Assembly (NCBI GenBank): GCA_947499955.1
Contig: CANMQI010000003.1
Coordinates: 124,001-188,000 of the forward strand
Source of the DNA: an uncultured Granulosicoccus sp.
GTDB taxonomy: Bacteria; Pseudomonadota; Gammaproteobacteria; Granulosicoccales; Granulosicoccaceae
DNA: 64,000 bases
Direction: 5' to 3'
Under the pieces are notes generated by a model. The model did no database searches, was not told where the DNA came from, and saw only the letters and a program-made list of their open reading frames with translations. The position numbers and the translations under genes are program-made. This document shows positions 9,401 to 18,742 of the stretch, piece after piece. Numbering within the stretch: the first letter of the stretch is position 1; every line of letters begins with the position of its first letter.

Positions 9401-9718
9401 CTGCATGATGCGGTGACACGCCTGTTGCTGACTGTCGGTGTAGCGTATGGCTCGGACATCGACCAGGTTCGCCAACTGCTGGTCGACTGCGTGGAAAAAA
9501 CCGAACACGTGCTCGACATGCCGGAGCCCACGGTATTTTTCGTCAATCACGGTGCCAGCTCGCTGGATTTCGAGATACGAGCATTTGTCGCCACGCCTGC
9601 CTACCGGCTGCCGGTCACCCATGCGCTGAACTCGGCCATCAACCGCACACTGGCCGAAAAAGGTATCGAGATCCCGTTTCCTCAGCATGTGGTACACATG
9701 GCATCCGGCGCTGACTGA
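6407..9718 (+). CDS. MscK/KefA-like mechanosensitive channel
   Basis: A 1103-residue inner-membrane channel of the large MscS family, close to the 1,100 residues of E. coli MscK (KefA). It has a signal peptide (about residues 1-28), a long coiled-coil periplasmic region rich in Glu, Gln and Arg (about 30-460), a block of about eight membrane helices (about 485-900, interrupted by a charged loop after AHRRMSLRKARAKR), and the conserved MscS core. The core contains the pore helix with LGVGLGFGLQEIVANF and the beta domain with FERPVRVGDTVTIG and VVLPNKSIITEEV. The ATG at 6407 is preferred over a TTG one codon earlier. Such channels release solutes on hypo-osmotic shock. It stands alone between the fixL-like gene and phaC. 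Confidence 0.93.
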   Translation: MNTLEWRLGRLLAMILVLSTLHIGAIAQAASVDPSELEFAELEAAIAATAELSDKDSDQLNGNLKLARRQMTGLQQRRADVETYRQQAADYDTTAAALQTQIQALLDPDQTEESLPGDEAELDSATSELEARVRQLSQELYESRESEARLSARASAIAAETSRAAEQIDEASTLASDAESDWQQTVDIKASELVSRTRSFLFRVQSHVALESIKLQQVELSTLAPRQTLASLNSRLLQIELDVELDSLDRHWTALSDLRISAARQAIDEQTDETTGRELGSREIMQLLRARLALLEQELPILQKTSEVSQSILDIYQVRLILTRVTNTGSVNDSLAVTVRKLREELPESETLESELEQLRKRLQELQVNQILWEADLRNFRSKDLFAGNNAYQVDLSLSDDTLEYQIALLRVANRVADRMTTLEAALVEAQMRSAQVRTTLDGSVLWLRTNEAIGFEWLKYAYSALQWAVDLDTWRGLDTAILEIIQLRVFQLSLLGLCLVALLAIRRRLKTLLLRHADKVGNVGDDDYWNTPLATLYSLLLALPLPLVLFSAYLVVKDVFVFAGSVIPAISAALLLTSGALVILLFFKALCRENGIFRRHFGWNEQAVSRLSNHLNWFVWVFALCTAVYTFAIASGRADLRYAMGVSAFLLISIAMSLLLYALFHPNRGVVFEQDTSTTRSPITRVGIWTLIVSPALIGMLPLIGYFDTAAAIQRQLFITGVLLMAVLILTGALNREFMVAHRRMSLRKARAKRSAQEAERSVQEATPVSGDATPDLSFAWDDDYKHTAFEAQQLFKLAGVVLFLIGAWTVWKPMFPVLDNFNDIVLWQAATTADGSAVTAPVTLGKLLFAATLLLIGFVGARNLRSVLELLLFERLKLDTGTRYAVNAIASYTLLGTTLLIAIAQLGVDWSRLQWIVAALGVGLGFGLQEIVANFISGLIILFERPVRVGDTVTIGGISGTVSNIQIRATTLTDFDNREVVLPNKSIITEEVTNWTLHDAVTRLLLTVGVAYGSDIDQVRQLLVDCVEKTEHVLDMPEPTVFFVNHGASSLDFEIRAFVATPAYRLPVTHALNSAINRTLAEKGIEIPFPQHVVHMASGAD

Positions 9719-9885
9719 TCGCTACCCTGCGCTGTGTTATGGGCGTGTCCGGCAAGGTGCGCCCCATCATAGCTCACGGAGCGCGTTCCCCGCAGTAGCC
9801 GCAATTCCATGTGGAAAGCCCTGATGTCCAACCGAAAGGCGGGTCGCTACAATCCTGCTATCAGCCAGACACAGGATGAACACGC

Positions 9886-11817
9886 ATGGCCGCCAAAGAC
9901 AAGGGACTCGCACTCGAGGCAGACGTCAAGCCCGGCAACGGGAAATCTCTCACCAGCGCTGCCTCCTCGAACAAGGGCGTGGACAGCGCTCGGAAAACAC
10001 CAGACGATCTTGATCAGACACGCAGGATGATCGAGTCCTTCATGAAAATGACGCCACTGGGAGAGCAACAGGAAGATGACTCCTACGCCGCAACGGCATT
10101 GGAAGATATTCTCGACAAATCCACCCACGCCAGCATGTCGAAATTCACCATGGGCTTGTCACCCAGTGCACTGGCTGGCGCCTATGCCGATTGGCTGGTG
10201 CATCTGATGACGTCCCCCGGCAAGGCGACACAATTGCAGAAGAAAGCACTGAAGAAGGCCTTGAAGCTGACCATGCATGCCAGCCAGTGCCATATCCTGT
10301 CACAGGAACAGCCTGATCCCTGTATCAATCCCTTGCCTCAGGACAAGCGTTTTCGAGGTGATGCCTGGCAAAGCTGGCCATACAATATTCTCTACCAGGC
10401 CTTCCTGCTGCAACAGCAATGGTGGCACAACGCCACCACCGGTGTCCGGGGCGTCACACCGCAACACGAAAACGTTGTGGAATTCACCAGCCGCCAGCTG
10501 CTGGACATGTTCTCACCGTCGAACTTTCTGCTGACCAACCCGGAATTACTGGAAAAGACTCAGGCCGAGGGTGGTCAGAATCTGGTGCGCGGTGCCAGGA
10601 ACTTCATCGAGGACTGGCAGGCCCAGGTCAATGGCAGCAAGGCTCCCGGTATCAGCCAGTTTCAGGTGGGCCAGAACATTGCCTGCACACCCGGCAAGGT
10701 GGTTTACCGCAACCGACTGATCGAGTTGATTCAATACGAGCCAAGCACTGACAAGGTGCGCCCTGAACCGATCTTCATCGTACCTGCCTGGATCATGAAG
10801 TACTACATCCTTGACCTGTCGGCACACAATTCACTGGTGAAGTACCTGACCGAACAGGGTTACACCGTATTCATCGTTTCCTGGAAAAACCCGGATCCTG
10901 GTGACCGGGACATGGGAATGGAAGACTATCGCACTCTGGGTATCATGGATTCACTGAATGTGATCAATGGCATCACCGGCAATACCCGCATTCACGGGGT
11001 CGGTTACTGCCTGGGTGGCACCTTGTTATCCATTGCCGCATCGGCAATGGCGCGCGATGGCGATGAACGCTTCAAGACCCTGTCGTTTCTCGCCGCACAA
11101 ACCGATTTCACCGAAGCCGGTGAACTGATGATGTTCATCAATGAAAGCCAGCTGACCTTTCTCGAAGACACGATGTGGGAACAGGGGTATCTGGATTCCA
11201 GACAGATGTCGGGAGCATTTCAGCTGCTGCGCTCCAATGACCTCATCTGGTCTCGCGTCATGCATGACTACCTGATGGGAGAACGTTCCGGCATGAACGA
11301 CTTGATGGCCTGGAATGCCGATGGCACGCGCATGCCCTACCGCATGCATTCCGAATACCTGCGCAGGCTCTATCTGAACAACGATCTCTCCGAGGGTCGT
11401 TACCGGGTCAATGACAAGCCAATAGCCATTTCCGATATTCGAGTCCCCATCTTCAGCGTCGGTACGGAATGGGATCACGTGGCCCCCTGGCACTCCGTCT
11501 ACAAGTTCCATCTGTTGTCCGATACGGAATTGACATTCGTGCTGACCAATGGCGGACACAATGCCGGCATAGTCTCCGAGCCCGGTCACCCACGCCGACA
11601 TTTTCGCTCCAGTACCGTGCAGCACGATGACTACTACGTCGACCCCGAGACCTGGAAACAGAACACGGAGGCGCAGGAAGGTTCCTGGTGGCCGGCCTTT
11701 GTCAGCTGGCTGGACAGTCGCTCCGGTGCCCCTGTCTCGCCCCCTGCAATGGGCGCGATCGAGAGTGGTTTCAAGCCGCTGTGCGATGCACCCGGCACTT
11801 ACATACTGCAGGACTGA
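9886..11817 (+). CDS. phaC: Polyhydroxyalkanoate synthase (class I)
   Basis: A 643-residue PHA synthase, which polymerises (R)-3-hydroxyacyl-CoA into storage polyester on granule surfaces. The lipase-like box GYCLGG contains the catalytic Cys375. The catalytic Asp is in the GTEWDHVAPW segment and the His in NGGHNAGI. The PHA-specific motifs PWIxKYYILDL and VSWKNPD are present. The N-terminal 60 residues are polar and probably disordered, making it slightly longer than typical class I enzymes. The ATG at 9886 has AGGA ten bases upstream. It leads an operon whose next gene begins five bases after its stop. No phaE or phaR-type subunit is adjacent, which supports class I. Confidence 0.95.
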   Translation: MAAKDKGLALEADVKPGNGKSLTSAASSNKGVDSARKTPDDLDQTRRMIESFMKMTPLGEQQEDDSYAATALEDILDKSTHASMSKFTMGLSPSALAGAYADWLVHLMTSPGKATQLQKKALKKALKLTMHASQCHILSQEQPDPCINPLPQDKRFRGDAWQSWPYNILYQAFLLQQQWWHNATTGVRGVTPQHENVVEFTSRQLLDMFSPSNFLLTNPELLEKTQAEGGQNLVRGARNFIEDWQAQVNGSKAPGISQFQVGQNIACTPGKVVYRNRLIELIQYEPSTDKVRPEPIFIVPAWIMKYYILDLSAHNSLVKYLTEQGYTVFIVSWKNPDPGDRDMGMEDYRTLGIMDSLNVINGITGNTRIHGVGYCLGGTLLSIAASAMARDGDERFKTLSFLAAQTDFTEAGELMMFINESQLTFLEDTMWEQGYLDSRQMSGAFQLLRSNDLIWSRVMHDYLMGERSGMNDLMAWNADGTRMPYRMHSEYLRRLYLNNDLSEGRYRVNDKPIAISDIRVPIFSVGTEWDHVAPWHSVYKFHLLSDTELTFVLTNGGHNAGIVSEPGHPRRHFRSSTVQHDDYYVDPETWKQNTEAQEGSWWPAFVSWLDSRSGAPVSPPAMGAIESGFKPLCDAPGTYILQD

Positions 11818-11821
11818 AACC

Positions 11822-12592
11822 ATGGAATCCTCACTGATCAAGGGCAAGTGCGGACTGGTCATCGGAGTGGCCAACGAGCACTCCATCGCCGCCGGCTGCG
11901 CTCATGCCTTTCATGATGCCGGCGCCCGGCTGGCCTTGACCTACCTGAATGACAAGGCGCTACCTCATGTCAAGACGGTAGCGGACCAGGTGAACGCCGA
12001 ACTGTTGCTGCCCATGGATATCACGAACGACACTCAGCTCGATGCCCTGTTCGAGGATATCGAAAAGCAGTGGGGTGGACTGGACTTCCTTGTTCATTCG
12101 ATCGCCTGGTGCCCGATGGAGGATCTGCACGGTCGCGTCACCGACTGTTCACGGGAGGGATTCTTGCAGGCGATGGACATATCCTGCCATTCCCTGATTC
12201 GACTGGCACACAAGGCGGAGCCCTTGTTGCAGAACAACGGCAGCATCATGACAATGAGCTACTACGGCGCCGAGAAAGTGGTTGATCATTACAATGTGAT
12301 GGGCCCTGTCAAGGCAGCTCTGGAAGCCAGCATGAAGTACCTTGCTGCCGAACTGGGTCCTTCGGGAATACGTGTCAACGCAATCTCCCCGGGTCCCCTG
12401 AATACGCGTGCAGCCTCCGGGATCGCCCATTTCGACAAACTGATCGATGAGCATCGAACCCGTGCCCCCCAACGCCATCTGGTCAGCATCCACGATGTCG
12501 GCAACATGGCAACCTACCTGGCCTGCGATGCCAGCAGCCGTGTGACCGGTGAAGTCATACACGTTGATGCCGGCTACCATGTGATGTCATGA
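11822..12592 (+). CDS. fabI: Enoyl-ACP reductase FabI-like (SDR)
   Basis: A 256-residue short-chain dehydrogenase of the FabI type, which reduces enoyl-ACP with NAD(P)H in fatty acid synthesis. The atypical FabI nucleotide motif is present near the N-terminus (GVANEHSIAAG). The catalytic Tyr-x6-Lys occurs in HYNVMGPVKAALE, preceded by the FabI-typical SYYGAEK. It starts five bases after the phaC stop and its stop overlaps the ATG of the next gene, so it is co-transcribed and probably translationally coupled. Its place in a PHA operon suggests a second, dedicated fabI acting on short enoyl-thioesters. An equivalent fabI2 next to pta and ackA is known in rhizobia. Whether the substrate is ACP- or CoA-bound cannot be told from sequence. 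Confidence 0.9.
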   Translation: MESSLIKGKCGLVIGVANEHSIAAGCAHAFHDAGARLALTYLNDKALPHVKTVADQVNAELLLPMDITNDTQLDALFEDIEKQWGGLDFLVHSIAWCPMEDLHGRVTDCSREGFLQAMDISCHSLIRLAHKAEPLLQNNGSIMTMSYYGAEKVVDHYNVMGPVKAALEASMKYLAAELGPSGIRVNAISPGPLNTRAASGIAHFDKLIDEHRTRAPQRHLVSIHDVGNMATYLACDASSRVTGEVIHVDAGYHVMS

Positions 12593-13998
12593 GGACGAAA
12601 CCCGGCATGCAATACATCGAGAACAAGACCTTCGACGAGATTTCGATCGGAGATTCCGCTCAGCTTGTTCGAACACTGCGACAGCAGGATATCGAACTGT
12701 TTGCAGTCATGTCCGGTGACGTCAATCCGGCTCATGTGGATGTCGATTATGCCAAGGCGGATATCTTCCACGAAGTCATCGCGCATGGTATGTGGGGTGG
12801 CGCACTCATATCGGCGGTTCTGGGCACCGAGCTACCCGGCCCCGGCACCATCTACCTGAACCAGTCCTTGAGTTTTCGTCGGCCTGTAGGCCTGGGTGAC
12901 ACGGTAACGGTCACCGTGACGGCCAAGGAAAAACAGCACGAAAAGAAGCGTGTGATCTTCAGCTGCGACTGCCTGAATGAAGAGGGAGAACAAGTCATTG
13001 TGGGTGAGGCAGAAGTCATTGCCCCGACGGTGAAGGTGCGCAGACCCCGGGTCACGCTGCCAGAGGTGCATCTGCATGAGCGCGGCGCAAGCTATCAGAA
13101 GCTGCTTGATGCCTGTGCCAGACTGGAGCCTATCCGTGTCGCCGTGGTACACCCTTGCGATACCGTGTCACTCACCGGTGCCCTTGAAGCCATGTCTCAC
13201 GGCATGATGATCCCCGTTCTCATCGGACCTCGTGACAAGATCGATGCCGCAGCTCTCGAGGCAGAGGTGTCGCTGGAAGGCATCGAACGAATAGACGTAC
13301 CGCATAGCCACGCAGCGGCCGAACGTGCCGTGGCACTCGTGCGTGAGGGCAAGGCGCAGTCCATCATGAAGGGCAAGTTGCATACCGACGAACTGATGAA
13401 CGCCATTGTCGACAAGGACAAGGGACTACGAACCGAGAGACGAATGAGCCATGTCTATGCCATGGATGTCCCTCATTATCCCAAGCCCTTGATGATCACC
13501 GATGCCGCCATCAACATCTACCCCGGCCTGCTGGACAAACGCGACATCATCCAGAACGCCATCGACATGGCACATGCGCTTGGATTGACCCTGCCGAAGG
13601 TGGCCATCCTGTCAGCAGTCGAAACGGTGACACCGGCCATCACATCGACGATCGATGCAGCTGCCCTGTGCATGATGGCCAACCGTGGACAGATCACCGG
13701 CGGGGTGCTTGATGGCCCGCTGGCTTTTGACAATGCCATTTCACGCACGGCTGCCGATGCCAAGGGAATCGTCTCCGCGGTCGCAGGCGATGCCGATATT
13801 CTGGTCACACCCGATCTGGAAGCCGGCAACATGATTGCCAAGCAACTGATCTACCTTGCAGGGGCGGATGCCGCTGGCATCGTTCTCGGTGCTCGAGTGC
13901 CGATCATTCTGACCAGTCGAGCCGACGGCGTGTTGTCAAGGCTGGTCTCCTGTGCCATGGCGCAGCTTTTCATCAATCACAAACAGGCGGTGAGTTGA
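12589..13998 (+). CDS. MaoC enoyl-CoA hydratase / phosphotransacylase fusion
   Basis: A two-domain protein of 469 residues. Residues 10-150 form a MaoC/PhaJ-type hot-dog hydratase with the hydratase-2 motif GDVNPAHVD (catalytic Asp and His present). Residues 170-465 are a phosphate acetyl/butyryltransferase, with IMKGKLHTDELMNAI and the C-terminal PIILTSRAD segment. This arrangement is an established bifunctional family. The hydratase can supply (R)-3-hydroxyacyl-CoA to PhaC, and the transferase interconverts acyl-CoA and acyl phosphate for the kinase downstream. The ATG at 12589 overlaps the fabI stop. An alternative ATG at 12607 (MQYIENKTF) has GAGGA eleven bases upstream and may be the true start. 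Confidence 0.92.
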   Translation: MRTKPGMQYIENKTFDEISIGDSAQLVRTLRQQDIELFAVMSGDVNPAHVDVDYAKADIFHEVIAHGMWGGALISAVLGTELPGPGTIYLNQSLSFRRPVGLGDTVTVTVTAKEKQHEKKRVIFSCDCLNEEGEQVIVGEAEVIAPTVKVRRPRVTLPEVHLHERGASYQKLLDACARLEPIRVAVVHPCDTVSLTGALEAMSHGMMIPVLIGPRDKIDAAALEAEVSLEGIERIDVPHSHAAAERAVALVREGKAQSIMKGKLHTDELMNAIVDKDKGLRTERRMSHVYAMDVPHYPKPLMITDAAINIYPGLLDKRDIIQNAIDMAHALGLTLPKVAILSAVETVTPAITSTIDAAALCMMANRGQITGGVLDGPLAFDNAISRTAADAKGIVSAVAGDADILVTPDLEAGNMIAKQLIYLAGADAAGIVLGARVPIILTSRADGVLSRLVSCAMAQLFINHKQAVS

Positions 13999-14000
13999 GC

Positions 14001-15179
14001 ATGGACGTCATTCTGGTCATGAACGCCGGCTCATCGAGCATCAAGTTCGCGATCTACGCGACAGGCCCCGCCCCCCAGAACGCCCTCATACGCGGCAAGA
14101 TTGCCGGTATTGGCAGCGCACCGGACTTCATCATTCGCGATGATGGCGAACAGGGCTTGCAGGAAGAAGGCCTGGAAAACATCGACCCGTCTGCCACTCA
14201 CGCGGAACTGACAGTACGCCTGCTGGACTGGATTGACGATCATACAGCCGGTTACGACCTGACGGCGGTTGGACATCGGGTGGTGCACGGAGGGCGGACT
14301 TATCATGCGCCGGTTGTCATCCGGCCGGATATCATGGCAACCCTGGCAGAGCTGGTATCGCTGGCGCCACTGCATCAACCGAACAATCTGGCGGTGATAC
14401 GCTCGATTACCGAGCGCAAGCCCGAGCTGACTCAAGTCGCCTGCTTTGACACCAGTTTTCATCGCACGCAGCCCAGACTGGCACAACTGTTCGCTCTACC
14501 CAGGTCCATGACCGACGCCGGCATCATTCGCTACGGCTTTCATGGCCTGTCCTACGAATTCATTGCCAGCACCTTGCCCGCCGTTGCCGGGCCAGTTGCC
14601 GACCAGCGAGTCATCGTCGCCCATCTTGGCAACGGTTCCAGCATGTGCGCCATGAAGAACCGACAGAGTGTCTCCAGCACCATGGGATTCACGGCGCTGG
14701 AAGGACTGATGATGGGTCGTCGCTGTGGCACGCTGGACGCCGGCGTTGTTCTGCACATGATGGACCAGATGGGCATGAGCTGCAAGGAGGCCTCCAGAGT
14801 GCTGTATCGTGAATCAGGCCTGCTTGGCGTCTCCGGTGTGAGTAACGACATGCAGGTATTGAGTAGCAGCCCGGACCCACACGCCCGGGAGGCCATTGAG
14901 CTCTATTGCTATCGAGCGGCGACCCAGCTCGCCTCTCTGGTGTGTACAATCGAGGGGCTGGATGCCATCGTCTTCACCGCCGGCATTGGCGAGAATTCCT
15001 CTAGCGTGCGACGGTTGATCTGCGAACGACTCGCCTGGCTGGGTGTCAATCTGGAACGCTACGCAAATGATTCCAATGCCACACTGATCAGCAGTGCCGC
15101 CTCCGCCGTTCAGGTATACGTCATCCCGACTGACGAGGAGGCAGTCATTGCCGACGCAGTGTGTACAGTGATGGCATGA
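14001..15179 (+). CDS. ackA: Acetate/propionate/butyrate kinase family
   Basis: A 392-residue acetokinase-family enzyme that transfers phosphate between acyl phosphate and ADP/ATP. Family signatures are present: N-terminal VMNAGSSSIKF, GHRVVHGG, the FDTSFH motif, HLGNGSSM, and FTAGIGENSSSVR near the C-terminus. The ATG at 14001 lies three bases past the stop of the fusion gene, so the two are coupled. Together with the upstream phosphotransacylase it can turn acyl-CoA into acid plus ATP, or the reverse. Acetate is the usual substrate; butyrate or propionate are possible given the PHA context. It is the last gene of the operon; the next gene is convergent and ends 14 bp away. Confidence 0.93.
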   Translation: MDVILVMNAGSSSIKFAIYATGPAPQNALIRGKIAGIGSAPDFIIRDDGEQGLQEEGLENIDPSATHAELTVRLLDWIDDHTAGYDLTAVGHRVVHGGRTYHAPVVIRPDIMATLAELVSLAPLHQPNNLAVIRSITERKPELTQVACFDTSFHRTQPRLAQLFALPRSMTDAGIIRYGFHGLSYEFIASTLPAVAGPVADQRVIVAHLGNGSSMCAMKNRQSVSSTMGFTALEGLMMGRRCGTLDAGVVLHMMDQMGMSCKEASRVLYRESGLLGVSGVSNDMQVLSSSPDPHAREAIELYCYRAATQLASLVCTIEGLDAIVFTAGIGENSSSVRRLICERLAWLGVNLERYANDSNATLISSAASAVQVYVIPTDEEAVIADAVCTVMA

Positions 15180-15193
15180 GGCCTGATACTGGT

Positions 15194-15937
15194 TCAGCGT
15201 TGACTCACACGAAGGAGCGGTAACTCTTCGCAGGTGTTCGGTGCTGCAGCTGGCATCATGCACCGGCCATCGTCCAGCAGGGAGCGGCCTGATTCATGAG
15301 CCTGCAGGGACATTGCTGCGTTGTTCCGACGATTACTGTCTACCAGAAAACGAGTCGTGCTCAACCGCCTGGCCAGATGGATGCGCAGGAAAGGTGCACA
15401 GAAGATACCCAGAACGATCATGGCACACAGAGCTGTGATATAGGCAGCCAGCAAGGTCTCAAGCGGCCACTGCCCCAAGGGCCTGGCTATACCGATGAAC
15501 GCCGCCAGCAGCCAGTGACAGGTGCTGATCGTGCCGGTTACGGCCAGAACGACTGATTCCCGCAGGGTCAGTTTCCGGTTGGCTGTAATCAGTGGAAATG
15601 ATACGAAGTGCAGTAGTACGCCGTTGATGGTCAGCGCCGCAACCACGAGCAGTTTGAGCTGCAACTTTGACAGGCTGGCTATCACGGAAAGATCAAGCCC
15701 GGTGTCATGATGGACCAACAGGCCTCCGCTCACCCATAGGAACACGAGTACGACACTGGTGCCTTGTGCGGTCCGCCGCAAGCCGTCGACCGTGAAGTCG
15801 CCCTTGAGAATGCGCCAATCAGCGCTCAGTACCAGCGCCAAGGCAAACGCACATGACAGTAGATGAAGATAAACGAGTCCCGTGCGAAACCAGTCGGACG
15901 AGTTCAAGAGCGGTATTGACAGAGAAAGATCCGGCAT
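15194..15937 (-). CDS. Unknown integral membrane protein, about 5 TM
   Basis: 247 residues with about five hydrophobic segments: roughly 20-40, 55-75, 85-110, 115-145 and 150-175. The last 60 residues are polar and basic. A histidine pair (LLVHH) ends the second helix and other membrane histidines occur (YLHLL, STCHWLL), so cofactor binding is conceivable but unproven. The ATG at 15937 is chosen for AGGAG nine bases upstream. I do not recognise the family. It is convergent with the ackA-like gene and read in the same direction as maeB, 150 bp downstream of the end of that intergenic region, but it probably has its own promoter. Confidence 0.65.
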   Translation of the reverse strand: MPDLSLSIPLLNSSDWFRTGLVYLHLLSCAFALALVLSADWRILKGDFTVDGLRRTAQGTSVVLVFLWVSGGLLVHHDTGLDLSVIASLSKLQLKLLVVAALTINGVLLHFVSFPLITANRKLTLRESVVLAVTGTISTCHWLLAAFIGIARPLGQWPLETLLAAYITALCAMIVLGIFCAPFLRIHLARRLSTTRFLVDSNRRNNAAMSLQAHESGRSLLDDGRCMMPAAAPNTCEELPLLRVSQR

Positions 15938-16098
15938 TGATGAGTACTCCTGCAAAAAGGCTCGAAACATGAGCCGTTACAGGTATCAACGTACGGCGAC
16001 ATCTTGCGTTGACATCAAGCGCTACAAACTACGGTATGACAGCGGGCAGGCCACGTGACGCCGCTCCTTCGGCATCACGTCTCTGGCCTCTACCCTAC

Positions 16099-18369
16099 TC
16101 ACTCATAAGCGTTTGCATCGACAGACGCCAGAGCTGACATGTTGACGATTCGCCTGACGGTGGACGACGAGGACATGATATGCACCGATTTTGCAGCGCC
16201 GAGCAGGATGCCGCCCATGGTGACACCACTACTGACGACCCGTAGAGCGTTGTAGGTGATGTTCGCTGCATCGACATTGGGCATGACAAGCACATTGGCA
16301 TTGCTGCTCAATCTGGAATCAGGAAAATCACGCTCTCTGATAGCCGCGGACAGGGCCTGATCCGCACGCATCTCACCTTCTATTTCAAGATCTGGCCGAC
16401 GTTTCCTGATCAGCTCCATGGCATCTCGCACCTTCTGCGCAGAGGCATAGTGGGAACTACCGAAACTCGATCTCGACAGTAATGCAACACTGGGTGTGAT
16501 ACCAAAGCGGCTGACTTCCTCCGCAGCCAGTATCGTGATCTCGGCCAACTGCTCGGCAGTGGGGTGGTCATTGACCTGGGTATCACAGATGAACAACTGC
16601 CTGTCAGCGAGAACCACCATCTGCAGCTCGGCCAGTGTATTGACCCCCTCCTTTCTGCCGATGATCTTGCTGACATAATCCAGGTGCTCCGCGTAGTGGC
16701 CTGTTGTTCCACATAGCAGGGCATCGGCATCGCCGCGATGCAGCAGCATGCAACCGATCAAGGTTGTCCGGGTTCGGGTTTCTTCCTTGGCTCTTTCCCT
16801 GGTAACTCCCTGACGCTTGCACAGCTCATAGTATTCACTCCAGACCTCTCGATATCGAGGGTCGTCGAGCACATTGACGCATTCGTAGTTGATATCCGCC
16901 TTGAGCCGTAGACCGAGTCGTTTGATTCTGGATGCGATGACATCCGTACGTCCGATCAGTACCGGATGCGCAAGGCCTTCATCCACGGCAACCTGCGCTG
17001 CCCGCAATACTCGCTCATCTTCCCCTTCTGCATAGATGACTCGCTTCGGGTTGTGTTTGGCTGCCAGAAACACCGGCTGCATGGGCGAGCTGGACTCATA
17101 GACAAACTGGGATAGCTGATTGCGGTATGCCGCCATATCCGACATCGGTTGGGTCGCCACGCCGGTATCCATGGCTGCCTGTGCCACAGCCGGAGAGATT
17201 TCGGTAATCAACCGTGGATCGAAGGCGCGTGGAATCAGGTAATCCGGACCGAATGGCGGGGTCGGCTCGCCGTAGGCCTGAGCGACGATGTCTGATGTCT
17301 CCGCATGCGCGATGGCAGCCAGCGCCTTGACAGCTGCCACTTTCATCGCCTCATTGATTTCCGTTGCCCCCACATCCAGGGCTCCGCGAAAGATGAAGGG
17401 GAAGCACAGTGAGTTGTTTACCTGATTCGGATAATCCGAGCGCCCTGTCCCGATCAGACAATCGGGCCGTACCTCCTTGGCCAGTTCCGGACGAATTTCA
17501 GGTTCCGGATTCGCCATGGCCAGCACGATGGGCTTGTCGGCCATCTCCTTGAGCATCTCCGGCGTCAGCGCACCGCCTTTGGACAGCCCCAGGAACACAT
17601 CAGCTCCGGCCACCGCATCCGTCAATGTGCGCAAGTCGGTGTCCTGCTGAAATCTCTCCTTGCTTTCATCCACATTTTCACGACCGGTGTAGACAACACC
17701 GCGCGAATCGCACAACACGACATTCTCGCGCTTCAGACCGAGACTGACCAGCAGATCCAGACAGGCCAGTGAGGCCGCTCCCGCACCCGACGCCACCAGG
17801 CGCACTTCACCGATCTGCTTGCCCACGAAGTCCAACGCATTGGTAACCGCCGCCGCCGTCACGATTGCCGTGCCGTGCTGATCATCATGGAAAACGGGGA
17901 TATTCATGCGCTCTCGCAGCGCCTTTTCGATCTTGAAGCAATCGGGCGCCTTGATGTCTTCGAGATTGATTCCGCCAAAGGTCGGCTCCAGAGCAGCCAC
18001 AACCTCGATGAACTTGTCAGGATCGGTTTCCGAGACTTCGATATCGAAGACATCGATTCCGGCGAACTTCTTGAACAGACATCCCTTGCCCTCCATCACC
18101 GGCTTGCTGGCCAAGGCACCGATATTTCCGAGACCCAGTACAGCCGTTCCATTGGTGATGACAGCGACCAGATTGGCTCGTGATGTCAGGTGCGCAGCCT
18201 GTAGTGGATCCTCTTCGATTGCCGTGCAGGCATACGCCACACCCGGTGAATAGGCCAGCGACAGATCGTGCTGTGTCGTCAAGGCTTTGGTCGGGGCAAG
18301 GGCTATCTTGCCCGCTGTCGGCAGGCGATGGTAATCCAGAGCTTCCTTGCGTAGATGGTCTTCACTCAT
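16099..18369 (-). CDS. maeB: NADP-dependent malic enzyme with phosphotransacetylase-like domain
   Basis: 756 residues, matching the usual length of MaeB (E. coli 759). The N-terminal 430 residues are malic enzyme, converting malate to pyruvate, CO2 and NADPH. Visible are [12 protein letters not shown], the catalytic/metal segment [11 protein letters not shown], and the nucleotide-binding [13 protein letters not shown]. The C-terminal 320 residues resemble phosphotransacetylase; in this family that part is regulatory, binding acyl-CoA, rather than catalytic. The ATG at 18369 is chosen over a GTG at 18381 because GGAG sits six bases before it. NADPH from this enzyme could support PHA and fatty acid synthesis encoded nearby (inference). 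Confidence 0.95.
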   Translation of the reverse strand: MSEDHLRKEALDYHRLPTAGKIALAPTKALTTQHDLSLAYSPGVAYACTAIEEDPLQAAHLTSRANLVAVITNGTAVLGLGNIGALASKPVMEGKGCLFKKFAGIDVFDIEVSETDPDKFIEVVAALEPTFGGINLEDIKAPDCFKIEKALRERMNIPVFHDDQHGTAIVTAAAVTNALDFVGKQIGEVRLVASGAGAASLACLDLLVSLGLKRENVVLCDSRGVVYTGRENVDESKERFQQDTDLRTLTDAVAGADVFLGLSKGGALTPEMLKEMADKPIVLAMANPEPEIRPELAKEVRPDCLIGTGRSDYPNQVNNSLCFPFIFRGALDVGATEINEAMKVAAVKALAAIAHAETSDIVAQAYGEPTPPFGPDYLIPRAFDPRLITEISPAVAQAAMDTGVATQPMSDMAAYRNQLSQFVYESSSPMQPVFLAAKHNPKRVIYAEGEDERVLRAAQVAVDEGLAHPVLIGRTDVIASRIKRLGLRLKADINYECVNVLDDPRYREVWSEYYELCKRQGVTRERAKEETRTRTTLIGCMLLHRGDADALLCGTTGHYAEHLDYVSKIIGRKEGVNTLAELQMVVLADRQLFICDTQVNDHPTAEQLAEITILAAEEVSRFGITPSVALLSRSSFGSSHYASAQKVRDAMELIRKRRPDLEIEGEMRADQALSAAIRERDFPDSRLSSNANVLVMPNVDAANITYNALRVVSSGVTMGGILLGAAKSVHIMSSSSTVRRIVNMSALASVDANAYE

Positions 18370-18742
18370 CAAAATCTCCACGTGTATTGTCTTGGTGACA
18401 TCACTGTAACGCTAGTGGGTTTCTGCGTATAGAGTTGTGCCGCGATTTAGTTCAGGCGATACCATGAGGGGAGCTCGCTATCGAGGTGTCAAGACCTGCC
18501 CTTGTCGCCTTCGCCGGCCACCTTGTCGAACAGACGCACGCAGCCCCCGAGTATTACCTTGTTATCCGATCGCCCCACTAGTGCACTGCAGCAATGGCGA
18601 TGTCTGGTTCGGGAATGAACCATTGCATTTTCAAGCAGTCACTTCACAATACCTGAAAGACCCCGACCGAACGGGCAGTATGCATTGTGTCAATTCGATT
18701 GCCGGTCTGACCGATCTCTTCATCAAAACGTTCGAGCCCATC
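18370..18742. other. Intergenic region maeB / OmpA-family lipoprotein
   Basis: These 373 bases separate two divergent genes and should hold both promoters. A + strand frame is open through part of it in phase with the downstream lipoprotein gene, but the residues it would encode lack a signal peptide and resemble nothing. I could not place convincing -35/-10 boxes, an operator or an RNA gene. Confidence 0.4.

Noticed and set aside
12589-13998. The MaoC-phosphotransacylase fusion as a novel gene fusion
   Set aside because: This two-domain arrangement is an established bifunctional family; only its PHA-operon context is of interest.
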